NCBI GenBank assembly: GCA_002007465.1
Contig: LNAC01000109.1
Span: 1,275,144-1,339,143, forward strand
Source of the DNA: Ailurus styani
Taxonomy: Eukaryota > Chordata > Mammalia > Carnivora > Ailuridae
Direction of reading: 5' to 3'
DNA: 64,000 nucleotides
How positions within the stretch are numbered: the first letter of the stretch is position 1; the number at the start of each line of letters is the position of its first letter. Made by a program: the position numbers and the translations under genes. Below the pieces are notes generated by a model that saw only the letters and a list, made by a program, of their open reading frames with translations, ran no database searches and was not told the origin of the DNA. Shown in pieces: positions 10,735 through 21,999 of this stretch.

Positions 10735-11403
10735 TGGTCCCCCAAAGATTTCACAAGGTTTATGAACCCAATGAGAATGTTCCCATCCCACCTGGGTCAC
10801 AGTGTTTATACCTAAAGCCTGAGCCCTCGATTTCTAGAGCCGAAAGGAAAAATACCTCCCAGTCCAGTCTGGAAGTCGTCCCTGCCCAGAAAAGAGACCA
10901 AGACAGGCCAGTCCAGCCCCTGCGAAATCCCACCCCCTGCCCAACCCAGCGCAAGACCAGAGCAGGAGGCCAGCTCACCCAGAGACATGTAGGACCAGTC
11001 CACCTGGTCCTGCCAGGCCAGAAACACCTAAGGTGGCCCCCAAGAAGCCCAGAGCTCAGCCTGGCCCTATCAAGCAGCCCAGCCCAGCCACTATAGAAGT
11101 CTGGTGTGGAGCCTTCCAGAGCCCAGCCCTGTGCTTAGCACAGCCCAAGAAATATTCAACCAAGTGTCAGAGCCAAGACCAGGCCAGTCCACCATAAAAC
11201 CTGAGCTGCTTAGCAGCATCTTAGCCACTGCCCAGCCTGAGGCATCCACCTCCTCCCAGGAGCCAAAGCAGCTCAAAGCTGCACCAGCGCCCCCCAACCC
11301 CCACCCCCACCCTGCAGCCCACCCCAGAGGGCCCCACCCAAACACCCTTAACAAAACAGCCCAGTCCCAGCCAGCCCCCCTCTACACAGCCCAGCCTGGC
11401 TAA
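10735..11403 (+). other. A+C-skewed, T-poor tract
   Basis: The plus strand is rich in CCAGCCCAG-like words and poor in T and, in places, G. This removes TAA, TAG and TGA by composition alone, so all three plus frames stay open for long distances (for example 10734-11096 and 11104-11403). The predicted peptides are proline, serine and glutamine rich without a recognisable family. I do not call a gene. Confidence 0.6.
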
Positions 11404-11890
11404 CTAGCAGCAAGGGGACCTTCCTCGGGGAACAAGCAGGAGGTCTGGGCCTTGGTAGGCAGAGCAAGCTGAGCAGACCTTCTCCAAGCTTCCAGCTGCA
11501 GCCCCCAGCAGGCTGAGCTGTCTTGAAGCAGACAGGGCCATGCCCCCTCCTCCCCAGGGTGGTGAAGGTTCCCGGGGAAGGAGCTAAGAATGTCAAGAAA
11601 ACCAAATCTCCTACTCTGGACTTCAAGGTTTTCTGAGCAAGAACCCAGCATCTGGTGGCTTCTCTGGGTGGGGAGGAGCAGAGGGTCAGATGGGGAAGGG
11701 GGGTCCTGCACCTCAGAAACACAGCAAGGATCCTGCTGTGGAGACTCTCCGATCATCCTGGCTCTAACCAGAGCTGTGAGCCCCCAAAGTCCAGCACAAC
11801 CCAAGGTGGTTGAAAGCCCAGTTGAGCGGCCTCTAGAAAAACCACAGGTGACTACACTTTGCCTTCCTCCTTCTGAGTCTGGGTAGTGGC
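11404..11890. other. Unique DNA, no feature recognised
   Basis: No repeat or RNA gene recognised. A minus-strand open frame of 181 codons (11400-11945) has no recognisable domain. Confidence 0.45.
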
Positions 11891-11891
11891 T

Positions 11892-12035
11892 GGTCAACAG
11901 GACTGCCTCTGGGGTCAGATTATCTGAATTTGAGTCCTGACCCATCTACCTCCACCTGTGTGACCTTGGGCCACTGTCCCCACCTCTCTGTGCCCCCACT
12001 TCCCTCTGCTGTGAGATGGGAATAGATAGGATGCA
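11892..12035 (+). mobile_element. MIR, plus strand
   Basis: It shows the MIR order: GGTCAGATTATCTGAATTTG, AGTCCTGACCCATCTACC, GTGTGACCTTGGGCCACTGT, and a final GCTGTGAGATGGGAATAGAT. Divergence is typical for this Mesozoic family. Confidence 0.85.
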
Positions 12036-12425
12036 ATTCAAGGTATTTATTTATCTGCCAGTGTCACCCAGCCACCAACCATGCAGGACACACCTGTGCT
12101 GGGGCAGGGTCCCCAGAAGGGCCCTGCAAGGCCAGGAGCTGACCATTCTGGCGGACCTCAGAAAAATCCAGTGGCCAGGACACCTGGGGCCAGATGACCT
12201 CAGTGTGAACAGAGCCATTTGACAGAGGGGCCCCGGTTAGCTGTTACTACTCTATGTCAAGTTGTTTAGAGAATGGCCATTAGACCCCTCAGCCTGAATG
12301 AAAGACTGGGGATGATGTTCAGGTTAGAAATAAATGTGACTGTGGACCTAAAGCCATTTTTGGAACAAATGGAAAGCTCCAGAGCTCCTTGAAAGATTCC
12401 AGAGAAGGAAAGGAATGCCTGGAAA
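12036..12425. other. Unique DNA, no feature recognised
   Basis: Nothing assignable. Confidence 0.4.
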
Positions 12426-12427
12426 AT

Positions 12428-12575
12428 CATTTTTTCCACTTTTGTTGGGATATAACTGACAGCACTCTATGCATCTAAGGTGCACACAATCATGGCTTGA
12501 CTTACGGATGAGAAAGGATGACCACAAGAAGACTAGTTAGCATCCACCATCTCATATCGATTAAAAATATATTTG
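12428..12575 (-). mobile_element. L1M-type fragment, antisense
   Basis: TTGTTGGGATATAACTGACA, then AAGGTGCACACAATCATGG and GACCACAAGAAGACTAGTTA with ACATCCACCATCTCA-like sequence, matches antisense old L1 3' region. Confidence 0.7.
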
Positions 12576-12576
12576 G

Positions 12577-12777
12577 GGGGCACCTGGGTGGCTCAGTCAG
12601 TTAAGAATCTGCCTCCAACTCAGGTCATGATCCCGGGGTCCTGGGATCGAGCCCCGCATCAGGCTCCCTGCTCACCCGGGGTCCTGTTTCTTCCTCTCTC
12701 TGCTGCTCCCCCTGCTTGTGCTTTCTCTCTCTGACAAATAAATAAATAAAATCTTTCCAAATAAATAAATAAATAAT
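12577..12777 (+). mobile_element. CanSINE, plus strand
   Basis: Complete copy with head GCACCTGGGTGGCTCAGTCA, GTTAAGAATCTGCC variant and a double AATAAATAAATAAAAT tail. It sits at the end of the L1M fragment; no clean target duplication is visible. Confidence 0.95.
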
Positions 12778-12885
12778 TGGCTCCAAATTGAGTTTATCTG
12801 TTGGATCTAATATTCCAAAAGCCTCTTCCAATGCCCCTCTTTTCTTAAAATGTTATTTTATAGGCTAGCCTTTTTGTGCACTGTA

Positions 12886-13320
12886 TCAGTCAGCTTTTGC
12901 TGGATGGTGCCACTGTGACAAGCAGGCCCCCCATCTCGGTGACTCACAACCGCAAAGGTCAGCTGCGGCCACTGCCGTGGCATTGCTCTCTGAGTCTTCT
13001 CCGTCCGAGGCCCAGACTGAAACACCATCCCCATCAAGATCACACTTGTTGTGCTCACAGCAGCAGGAAAAGAGCAAGAGGGCCATTAGGAAGTCACGGC
13101 GCCCCATAAGCCTTTTGCCCTGTTGTGGTACACAGACCCTATGTTCACATGCCAGTGGTCAAAGCAAGTCACGTGACCACCCCCAATGTCGATGGACCTG
13201 GGATACATTTTCCTCCCACAAGAAGGCCGCCCTCAAATGGTAATGGACAGGATGTATGATTCCCTTACAGAAAGGGGGAATGAGCTGCTGGGAATAGAGA
13301 TATAATCTTATCATGTTCCT
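12886..13320. mobile_element. Old interspersed repeat ('AGTGGCTTAAAACAA' class)
   Basis: TGTATCAGTCAGCTTTTGCT at the left and GGTCAAAGCAAGTCACGTGA with CCACAAG and TAATGGACAGG towards the right match a widespread old mammalian repeat that recurs in this window at 16962, 47895, 58700 and 60072. I am not sure of its database name. The middle is poorly conserved. Confidence 0.5.
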
Positions 13321-13512
13321 CCAGGTGACTCTGAATCTCCTTTGGACAAAAATCCACTGAAAAGGCCTTTGAGGCTTTGCATTTACATGATATTCATTGT
13401 ATACACCAACCTGGAAATACTACACCTCATACAATCTTGGACTTCCCAACCAGAAGCGTGCCTGACAAACAGGATAACATAAAGTCATAAATATCCTGCC
13501 TCTCTCACACTC

Positions 13513-13517
13513 CGTGT

Positions 13518-13552
<35 letters not shown>
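13513..13552. repeat. (TG)n microsatellite
   Basis: GTGTGTGTGTTTG followed by a pure TG run; one T interruption near the left end. Confidence 0.95.
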
Positions 13553-13553
<1 letters not shown>

Positions 13554-13929
13554 CCACTATAAAGGCAAGAATGCTTCCCATTTGGATGGAAGAGCTAAGT
13601 GCAAAGATATCCTATCATAGAACTAAAATAGAGAGAGAGAGAGTAATTATCACTTCTCTGATGACATGACTCCTTTCCAAGATTGGGAGCAAGAGAAGAG
13701 ATCACAAATAAGAAGACCATCAGCTAAAAACACATGAAAGAACTGAAAAGAGTGCAATTAAAATGAGAAGGGAACTATTGGAGTGTGTAATTGCTGCCGA
13801 GATTATCAACAAAGTGTTGATTTCAAAGTCTTAGAAGAAGCTAAGACATGCCTAGTGGTGGGAAGTCCCCCGGGGACGAGCAGATTCCTCCAAAGGGGAA
13901 ACTCAGTTCACATGAAAGGGAATGCCCAA
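13553..13929. other. A-rich unique DNA
   Basis: No assignable element; a short GA run sits at 13631-13642. It may be further diverged L1 upstream of the next feature. Confidence 0.4.
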
Positions 13930-14705
13930 TTTTAAATGGTTCCATCTCACAGCGACCCAAGAAATGCAAGTTAAAACCACAATAAAGAATCACGAATCTG
14001 TTTTAAAGGAGCTCAGAACTCTTTGCTTTGTAATACGTGGTGCCGGGGAGGTTGTGGCAAGATCGGGATCTGGCGAACGTCACTGGAACGGCGTTCAAGG
14101 AGAAGAGCTTGACACGACCCCTTTGCAGACCATTCGGACAACATGCATCAAGGGCCTCAAAAATGCTCGGACCCTTTGACCCGATGATCCCACATGTGTG
14201 AATCCGACCTGAGGGTCTTATTCAAAAGAAGATAAAAAGCCATTTTTAAATGTGTGCTGCAGTTTTGTTTGTAAAATCTGAAAAAGAAATACAGTCTTGG
14301 GACAGAAGGAAGAGTCTGGTTTCCTGAGAAAAGAATGGGCTCCCATTCCGGCTGTGCAGCCTCCCTTTGTCCTTGCATGTCTCACCACCCTCTTCCGGCC
14401 TCCACTTTTCTGCTGTCCTTTGTAATAAAGGCCTGCGTTCACCTCCCCATTCTAGGGAAGGACTGAATGAAAGATAATACACAGCTGTTTTGTAGCTGAA
14501 AGTAAAAGGCATTTTTGTTATCCGTGTCATCAGAGTAAAGACTCAGGAAGAGCCCATGCGAGCAGCGATAGGAAAACATTAAGTAAGTTTATGATGCCTC
14601 AGCCCCTGGAGCACCAGGCAGCCATCCAGACTGTAAGTATGGAGATAATGGAATGATCTGGAAGAATGCACCTGATTTGGGTCAGACAGGAAACAAAAGG
14701 ATGTT
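13930..14705 (+). mobile_element. Diverged L1M ORF2 3' remnant
   Basis: AAGAAATGCAAGTTAAAACC, GGGGAGGTTGTGGCAAG, CTTTGACCCGATGATCCCAC and ATAATGGAATGATCTGGAAG occur in the order of the last part of L1 ORF2 and its 3' UTR. The reading frame is destroyed. The stretch 14281-14575 does not match and is either an insertion or too diverged to place. Confidence 0.6.
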
Positions 14706-14745
14706 ATGACAATGTGAAAACTATTGAGCTTTCACACACTTGAGG

Positions 14746-14899
14746 GACACCTGGGTGTTAAGCAGCTGCCTTCAGCTTGGGTCATGATCTCAGGTTCCTG
14801 GGATGGAGCCCCGTGTTGGGCTCCCCACTCAGTGGGGAGTCTGCTTGTCCCTCTGTCCTTCCCCCTGCTCATTCTCTCTAATAAATAAATAAAAATCTG
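14746..14899 (+). mobile_element. CanSINE, plus strand, head deletion
   Basis: The head reads GGACACCTGGGTG then jumps to TTAAGCAGCTGCC: the usual GCTCAGT-GG segment is deleted. The body and AATAAATAAAAAT tail are intact, and the tail leads directly into a GGAA microsatellite. Confidence 0.93.
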
Positions 14900-15005
14900 G
14901 AAAGGAAGGAAGGAAGGAAGGAAGAGAGGGAGGGAGGGAAGGAGGGAGGAAGGAAGGAAGGAAGGAAGGAAGGAAGGAAGGAAGGAAGGAAGGAAGGAAA
15001 GAAAA
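14900..15005. repeat. (GGAA)n microsatellite with GGGA interruptions
   Basis: About 25 GGAA or GGGA/GAGA units follow the A-tail of the preceding SINE. The first part has several GAGGGAGGGA interruptions; the second part (14949-14998) is nearly pure. This is a usual origin of such repeats, growth from a SINE tail. Confidence 0.96.
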
Positions 15006-15486
15006 GAAAGAGAAGACAACTATGCACTTGAACAAGAACAGGGAAGAAATTGGGAAGCGCGTAGGAAGTGAGAACAGTTTCCGTGTTCAGGTGATGGGTT
15101 GCAGGCAGCTTTCCTTCTGTTTCTCTTTATCTAATTATTGCCATGATTGGTTTGTGCCATAAGTAAAAGTGGGGGGTGGGGAGAATGGCTATGAATGTAT
15201 GAAACGCCTCCCCCCATTTTCTGAGGGAACCACGTGCTTCATGACGTCTTCTGTGGACAGGATGGACTGTGGAAACTTCCCCCAGCTACCCCACACTCCG
15301 TCCCACAGTGCACCCTCACTGGATCCTAGTGTATTCTGTTTCATTCAATCTGAAAACTTTTACTGAGCAACTACTTTATAGCAATTACGGCAACTAAGAA
15401 AGAAAGGGGCTAACGGAGAACGTACCCCGGTGGGGGCCAAATCCTGGTCCTCTTGGGAGCAGAGAAGATCCACAGGGTAAAGGTGT
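15006..15486. other. Unique DNA, no feature recognised
   Basis: No repeat or gene recognised. Confidence 0.4.
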
Positions 15487-15556
15487 CAGAACCCAGCACA
15501 GGGAGTGACACATAGAAGGTGCTCAATTAATATGTGTATCATTGAATTGAACTGAA
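15487..15556 (+). mobile_element. L2 or MIR-type 3' terminus
   Basis: ACCCAGCACAGGGAGTGACA, CATAGAAGGTGCTCAATTAA, TATGTGTATCATTGAATT is the consensus 3' end shared by L2 and its SINE partners. Confidence 0.75.
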
Positions 15557-15831
15557 CTGTATTGAATGGGGGAAGCTTATTTCCAATCAACCTCTTCCAC
15601 TCCAGCCCAGAATCAAGGAAGAGTGCTGGTCCTCTTGGGGAGCCCCGCGCCAGGCCCCCAGCCACCCTCTCCACCACGAGCTCGCCCAAACCTCGGGTCC
15701 TGGGAAGTGTGCTAGAAAGAGGCCCTGCCTGCGCCCCTAAAGACCTCCAGGTCTTTGATACTCGATAGATAAAAACCCCAGGCCTTGGGAATACAAACAA
15801 AGAACACTTCCCAATCTGTAAAGTCCCTTGT

Positions 15832-15835
<4 letters not shown>

Positions 15836-15879
<44 letters not shown>
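15836..15879. repeat. (CA)n microsatellite
   Basis: About 22 pure CA units. Confidence 0.97.
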
Positions 15880-15882
<3 letters not shown>

Positions 15883-16345
15883 TAAGAAATGATCACACTC
15901 GGGTTTATATTTAATGACCCACTTTTATTGAAAAGAACCAAACTACCAGGGAAGAATATAAAATTCCAGGAGAAAAGGGCAAGCGTGTCTGCCTTGTCTC
16001 CTTTGTCGCTCATTCTCTGCAGGAGTGGAGATGTGTCATTCCTTCCTGCTCGTCTGAAGGGCCCCTGGTGATCAGTGACTGGTTAATCCTGTTAACAGTT
16101 TCCAGTACACCTCGGAAAGCCACTGGACAATCCATGTGGCCCATCAGAGGACATCTGGCAGCCCTCTGTGGCGAAGCCACCTCCCCACCACACTGTAAGG
16201 CCATGTTTGACTGGGGACGGCCACCTGTCTTTAAAAAACAAAATTCCTCTTATGCAAGGGAGGCTTGCAATACGTTTTTCTCTCCCTGCCCTTGTTATTC
16301 ACTTTTATGCTAAAATAACATTTTATGGCTAAAAAACTCCAAACA
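15880..16345. other. Unique DNA, no feature recognised
   Basis: No repeat or gene recognised. Confidence 0.4.
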
Positions 16346-16346
16346 A

Positions 16347-16543
16347 GGGCATCTGGGAGGCTCAGTTAGTTAAGCATCTGCCTTCAGCTCAGGTCATGGT
16401 CCCGGGGTTCTGGGATCGAGCCCCGCCTCGGGCTCCCTGCTTGGCAGGGATCCTGCTTCTACCTCTCCCACTCCCCTACTTGTGCTCTCTCTCTCTCCCT
16501 CTCTCTCATTCTCTCTCTCAAATAAATAAAATATTTTTTTAAA
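16347..16543 (+). mobile_element. CanSINE, plus strand
   Basis: Head GGCATCTGGGAGGCTCAGTT with several substitutions, GTTAAGCATCTGCC variant, long CT tract (16484-16518) and an AATAAATAAAAT tail. The head changes suggest an older copy. Confidence 0.95.
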
Positions 16544-16960
16544 CCCAAATATACTTCCAGCCACAGCACAAAACAGGGCAAAGTAAGCAAGGAGCCCACT
16601 GGGAAGATGGACCACCAGGGTCCTTCTCTGACCTGGTGGCAGGTACACCTTATTCCTCAATGGAATAGGGCTGTTTTGCCAGAGCCATGTTCCTGCCTTT
16701 ACTACTCAAAAGTGCCCCCACTTCTACACTGGGGTGGCGCCATGGTTTGGGAGAGTAAAATAAGATTCCACAGTACTGGACCAGAGAAACCCCTTCCTTG
16801 CTCTCTCCTGTCTTTTGAACTCATTCGGCAGGATGGAAGCTCATCTCCTCCCCTAAGAACAAAGCTGGGTGTCCAAGAGTTCCAGGAAAGGGGAGCAAGG
16901 AAAGTTGGCCCCTTGGGGCAGGTTCCGTTGGTGACTTCAATTATAGGGTCTGTGACAGCT
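16544..16960. other. Unique DNA, no feature recognised
   Basis: No repeat or gene recognised. Confidence 0.4.
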
Positions 16961-16961
16961 A

Positions 16962-17300
16962 GCTACGTTGCATGACAAACCATCCCAAACTTAGTGGCTT
17001 CAAACAACTTTTTTTTTTCCCCTAATGAACCCACAGTTTGGGCAGGGCTTAACCAGGGTAGCTCATTTCTGCTTCACTCCCTGTCTGTTGGGGCAGCTCC
17101 GAGGCCGTGGCAGGAATTCTCGGAGGCTCACTTACTCATACATATGTGGTGGTTGATCTTGGCCATCGGTGGAGCGGGGGGCCGTGCCTGAACCCCTGTA
17201 CACAGCTTCTCAGTGTGACTGTCTGGTTCCCTCTCAGCACAGCCGCTGACTTAGAAGGGTGGGCATCCCAAGCTAGAGCTAAGTGGAGCTGAATAACCTT
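16962..17300. mobile_element. Old interspersed repeat, 5' part
   Basis: CATGACAAACCATCCCAAAC and TTAGTGGCTTCAAACAA at 16971-17008, then CACAGTTTGGGCAGGGCTTA, are the same class as the element at 58700-59797. Only the left part is recognisable. Confidence 0.6.
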
Positions 17301-19689
17301 TTCTAATGGACTTCACCTCTTGATGGTGAAGCTTCTAGAAGGTTCTAGAAGAGCAAGTTTCTAGAAAAGCGTGTGGGGCTGGAGGTCTAGTAGAAGCCAT
17401 TCTGGGGGAAGATAAGCTGCCACAGGGCATTGACGTTTCCATCCAGTTCCACCCAGCTCCTCAGGGAGGAGGAGGATGGAGAGAATTGAGAACAGAGCCA
17501 CAGGAGTGATGGGGTCACAGCAGCCTGATGCACCAGCCACGCCAAGCATCCCCCAGCTGTCAGCTCATGGCAATAAGCTAGTCAGGGCACAAGCCTGGAG
17601 GAGGAGAATTAGGGCAGTCCCTGCCCCCAAGAGGCTGGACAAACAGGGCTCGCCCCCTCCTCCAGACTCTGCAGTCCCATATGGCCATAACCAGTGACTT
17701 CTCTTCTCTGTCTGCTGCCCAGTGTCTGTCTCCCCAAAACTCTGTCTGGGCACATCCTTCCAAGCTATTCCTTCTCTCCGACCTCCTCTGATCATTTCCC
17801 CTCTGCAAAATCAGATTTCTCTTCCCTCCTGCCTTTCCCAATACCCCAGGCCATCTTCCCCCTTCCCACAACTACCCCGCAACTACCACCACCTCCTTTC
17901 CCCAGCCCCAAGTTGTAAGGTTTGGATTCATCCAAAGATATGGCGGGCAGAGGAACAGGAAGACAAATGTCCCCCAGGAGGGACTACCAAGGGGCTCTAA
18001 CTCCATCTGTGTAACTTTGTCTCTTAAACTGAGTGGTAGGTACCATGGTTGTTCATCTGTTATTTCATATCCTTCACTGTATCTAAATCATAAATATCTA
18101 TTTTAAAGATCTTGGTGGGCTATCCATCCATCCCTAAATCCAGAGACCTGGGCCACATCCCAGACTTTCCAGAGCCACGGAAAGTCAGGTGGGACATCTA
18201 CCCATAGCTGCTGTCCCCTCTCCCACCCCTGCTACCCACCCAGGGTGTTAACCACCGACTAATTCTGCCCTCCCTGACCATGGCGAATTCAACAAACATA
18301 ATCAACTGATCCAAGATGGGCCAATGGAATTCTTCCACCAGGCATTGGGAATCAGAACAGGAAGGCAGCAAGGCAATGTGCCACAGCTGGCAAAGTACTG
18401 GGTGACTTAGGAGGAGCAAATAGATCACCCCAAGAAAGCCATCCTATGGAGAAAGGCAAGAAGGAGGTACCCACGTAGGGAAGGGGCTCAGATCCCTACT
18501 GCCCAGGTCTTGGTCCCCCTCCATTCCTGATGCCAAGCCATTTTCTGCCCTTCTTGGGTTCTGGGAGACACTTACAGAATTTTAGAATAAGCTCCAGATT
18601 TCTGGAAGAGGGAGGGCTTTGCCACTGCCCAACTCCAGGGGAGGCCACTCACGTGGTGTTTCAATGTGTGTGTCATCTGATCAAGGAGAGGCTGCCCCGT
18701 GGAAAGCAAAGTGAAGAGCGCCCCTGGAGTTGTGCAATGGGGAAGTTCATAAGAGAATAGAGATGATCAGATACAACATTTGATCTAATCACCCCCACCT
18801 GACAAATAGTGGAAGCCGATGCTGTCAGGGGAGACCAAGAATGGGGCTCTTGTCCCTCCACCCCCTCGCCCCCGCCATCTCATGCAAGTTGCTACCCCTT
18901 CTGGACCTCAGTCTCCCACCTGTCAAAAGCGGATCTTCACAGGATCCCCCGACAGTCCCTTCCAGTCCTGACCCTTCAAGATCTTGGCGGTCTTTTTGAG
19001 AGTATATGCTAGTAACACTGTTCACCTTTGTCTCGGGAAAGATTCCAGTTTGATTTCGTATTGAGAGACATGTTGCTTTCTTGTGGAAGGTGATAATTTA
19101 TGGGGAAATCACTTCCAGAGCGAGATGTGGAAACCCCTGTCTGCCTCATTTTTCCCGTCTCTTCTGGACTCATCTGACCTGGGGACAACAGAATAAAATG
19201 GGGACGTCTTAGTTTTCAATCCCCACTTAAAGTCAGCCTTAGGGTTAGGGCCAAGGTTAAGGTCTGTCGTAGGGCTATGTTCAGGCTCGACGAGTTCGCC
19301 TTTACTTCTACCTATCTATTTCCCCCATCAGCTTTGCACATCATCCCTTCCTCTGTTCAGTCTTCAAACACTGGTGTTCCGGAGCCTCTGTCCACCCTCG
19401 TCACTTCCTTTGAGACCCTAGCCTGCATGACACCTTTGCACAATGAGAAAAAGCCACTATCATTCACATTACCTTCCCAACTTCCAATGAACTGTCCTAG
19501 CATACTGATCCTGATGTTTAGGTATGTTTACTTAACAACTAAATATGAAGATCTTAAGTTTACTGTCCAGCCATTTCTGACAAGCACACATTCCCAGTAA
19601 CCAGGAACATTGCATCCCTGCAGAAAGTTGCCTGAATGTGTTTACCCCAGGATCAATCATTGATCTGGTTCCTATCACTATCAAATGGT
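17301..19689. other. 2.4 kb unique DNA
   Basis: No interspersed repeat that I can name. The stretch 18895-18945 weakly resembles MIR. There is no recognisable exon, although a stretch this long without clear repeats deserves a cross-species alignment. Confidence 0.4.
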
Positions 19690-20015
19690 TTTTCCTGTTG
19701 CAGAACTTAATATAAATGAAATCAGGGGCGCTCAAGTGGTTCAGTTGGTTAAGGGTCTGACTCTTGATTTTGGCTGAGATCATGATCTCACGGTCCTAAG
19801 ATCAAGCCACATGTCGGGCTCTATGCTGAGTGTGGAGCCTGCTTAAGATTCTCTCTCTCTCTCCCTCTGCCCCTCCCACCTCTCAAAATAAAAAACATTT
19901 AAAAACAAGTAAATGAAATCATACATGATATACTTTTCGTGTAAGGCTTCTTTCAATCAGGATGCTGTTTTTCAGATTTGTTCCCATTGTTGTGTTATAC
20001 TGACTTAGCCCCATA
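19690..20015 (-). mobile_element. L1M-type fragment, antisense, split by a SINE
   Basis: The left part ends AACTTAATATAAATGAAATC; after the SINE the text resumes AAATGAAATCATACATGATA, CTTCTTTCAATCAGGATGC and CAGATTTGTTCCCATTGTTG. This is antisense old L1 3' region. Confidence 0.7.
19725..19909 (+). mobile_element. CanSINE, plus strand
   Basis: Diverged copy (head GGGGCGCTCAAGTGGTTCAG, GGGTCTGACTCTTGATTTTG variant). It is flanked by a perfect 12-base duplication, TAAATGAAATCA, at 19713-19724 and 19910-19921, which fixes both ends. Confidence 0.96.
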
Positions 20016-20384
20016 CTTAGTCTTCTGATGATTTTAGTTTTAGCACATCATTACCACCTCTTCCAGGCCAGGGCAGAGGCACCGGTCGCTCTCACTAGAG
20101 ATGTAACAGGGGCTAAAAGGAAACATTTGTTGTCCAAGTCTCTTTTGTAGCAGCAATCAGCAATAGTTATCCTGACCCACGCAACTAACTACATATCGAG
20201 TGCTTTTTTACTTACTTGCAAATATCTCCCAGCAGCCTGCACCAAATCCAGCAGGAATATTCAAGTAAATGACCAGTGTCTCCTACAAGCTTTGAACAGC
20301 TCCAAAGAAGTCTCTAGGAATGCTCAACATCAGCAATTTCTGAGACATCTCCCTGCCTAGGGACCCCCTAGATGTCAGCTGTTG

Positions 20385-20660
20385 CCCAAAGCCGGGCGGC
20401 TGGCCACCCGTTTTCCATCGCTGAGATTGCACCTAATAAACATTTTATGGACCTGTTCAATTGCAAAGCGATGCACGCAATTAACTCCCATCACGGTTTT
20501 ATTGTGGAAAGATGTTGCAAGCTCCGCCGTGAAAGCAGGACCGTGCATCCATTCAGGAAACGTGGCTGCCAAAGCCCAGTGGGGTCCATGGTCAGAGCAG
20601 GTGGAGAGCTCAGATCGGCTGCTCGTGGTTAATGAGCTGCTCCCCATCTTGCCCAGGGTC
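20385..20660. promoter_or_regulatory. Candidate conserved regulatory element
   Basis: Repeat-free sequence with scattered CpG and AT-rich motif clusters: CCTAATAAACATTTTATGG, an inverted repeat AATTGC (20459-20464) and GCAATT (20477-20482), GCAATTAACTCC, and GTGGTTAATGAGCTG near 20628. Homeodomain-type TAAT cores and a C/EBP-like ATTGCAAAG word lie close together. This is the texture of vertebrate conserved noncoding elements, but conservation itself cannot be seen from one sequence. Confidence 0.3.
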
Positions 20661-21640
20661 AGCTGGCCCTGAGCCCAAGGCTTCATTCTCCCAGCAAAGG
20701 TCTTGGGAAATCCTGGACTGGAACCAGCCCCCCTCCCATCTCCCGCATAGTATGAGGTGATGTTGAATTCACCCCCAGAGGGATGCATGGGTCATAAAAA
20801 TCTGGGATGTTCAGCCTTGCTGGCCTAATCCTGTGCCCATGACAGACCTACTTTCTTGACTGCTGTGCGATTTCACATCAGACATCTGTGGGGTAGCATC
20901 TATTAACGAATGACAGAGAGAGAGAGAGAGAGAGAGGAATAGGATTTGGGCCACTGAGAGGAGGAGAGGAGGACGCGGGGAGGGCAGGCCGTCTGGTACC
21001 CCCTCCCCAGTCCAAAGCGATCGGCATGAGCAGTGTTTCCCCAGCAACAATCTCTGATTGGTCCCCATCCATCCACCAGCTGATGTGAGTCCTGACCGGT
21101 TCGTGCTCAGTCCCCCCGCCGGGCAGAAACATGTAGAAGAGGCTGGAAGACCCCACTCGGGACTCCCCGCCCCCCAAGGCTGGCATGGATCTTGAAAAGC
21201 TCTAAGCATTGAACGTGGTGATGCCCCGCCCACTGCCCAGCACGTCTCTCTACAATTCACAACACAATGGTATTTCTCTGAATGACACTCGGTTTTATTA
21301 ATGCTCGAATTCAAAGGGCCTCTTTCTCAATCTGATGGCAGAATTCTGGATCAGCTTCTCAGAAGCGAGCTCTGTCTGCCTCACCATGAAGACGGGTCTC
21401 TTTTTGCTAGGCACCCTCCAGGGAGTAAGAAACCAGGTCTCTGCAGTGGCAGGACAGAGCAGAGGCTGGGGACTAGGAAGCCATGCGGGCAGGCAGCGAG
21501 GATGCAGGGAAGCAGGAGCTCACGATAAAGGCCCTTCGGGGTCTTCGTGGCCAAGGAGTATCTTGGACCAAGGCATGCTGGGGAGTCAAGCTGGAGACCC
21601 CCATCCCTGGGAAGTTGGGGGGCGGGAGGGGGGGACCTGG
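20661..21640. other. Unique DNA with a short GA tract
   Basis: A GA microsatellite of about 12 units lies at 20911-20934. The rest has no recognisable repeat and no credible exon; plus and minus frames at 20811-21314 and 21335-21802 overlap each other and the following SINE. Confidence 0.45.
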
Positions 21641-21653
21641 ACCACCATCTCTT

Positions 21654-21821
21654 TTTTTTTTTTTTTTTTAGAGAGGAAGCACAAGCAGGGGGAGTGGGAG
21701 AGGGAGAAGCAGGCTCTCCACCAAGCAGAGAGCCCTACACGGGGCTCCATCCCAGGACCCTGGGATCATGAGCTGAGCCAAAGGCAGATGCTTAACAACT
21801 GAGCCACCCAGGAGCCCCAGA
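21654..21821 (-). mobile_element. CanSINE, minus strand
   Basis: It begins with a poly-T run, lacks the AATAAAT block, and ends with the antisense head ACTGAGCCACCCAGGAGCCC. It is flanked by a perfect 13-base duplication ACCACCATCTCTT at 21641-21653 and 21822-21834. Confidence 0.96.
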
Positions 21822-21999
21822 ACCACCATCTCTTGTTGGAAACACTCCAAGGTCCAGCAAAACAGAGTCCTCTCCCTCACCATGTGTTAGCAGCACACAG
21901 CCTGGCCCTTTCCCATCTTGCATTTGCCCATTCGCAAAATGGCAGCGATGGACAATGCACCCCCACGACAAAGACCCATAGCCATAAAGTAACGTATTT

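Noticed and set aside
15836..15879. Regular short repeats that could suggest an array such as CRISPR
   Set aside because: These are dinucleotide microsatellites; no spacer-repeat structure exists anywhere in this vertebrate sequence.
18870..18965. Possible MIR at CTTCTGGACCTCAGTCTCC
   Set aside because: Only the core words match; too short and diverged to list as a feature.
19236..19262. Telomere-like TTAGGGTTAGGG
   Set aside because: Only two adjacent units with degenerate neighbours; too short for an interstitial telomeric site.
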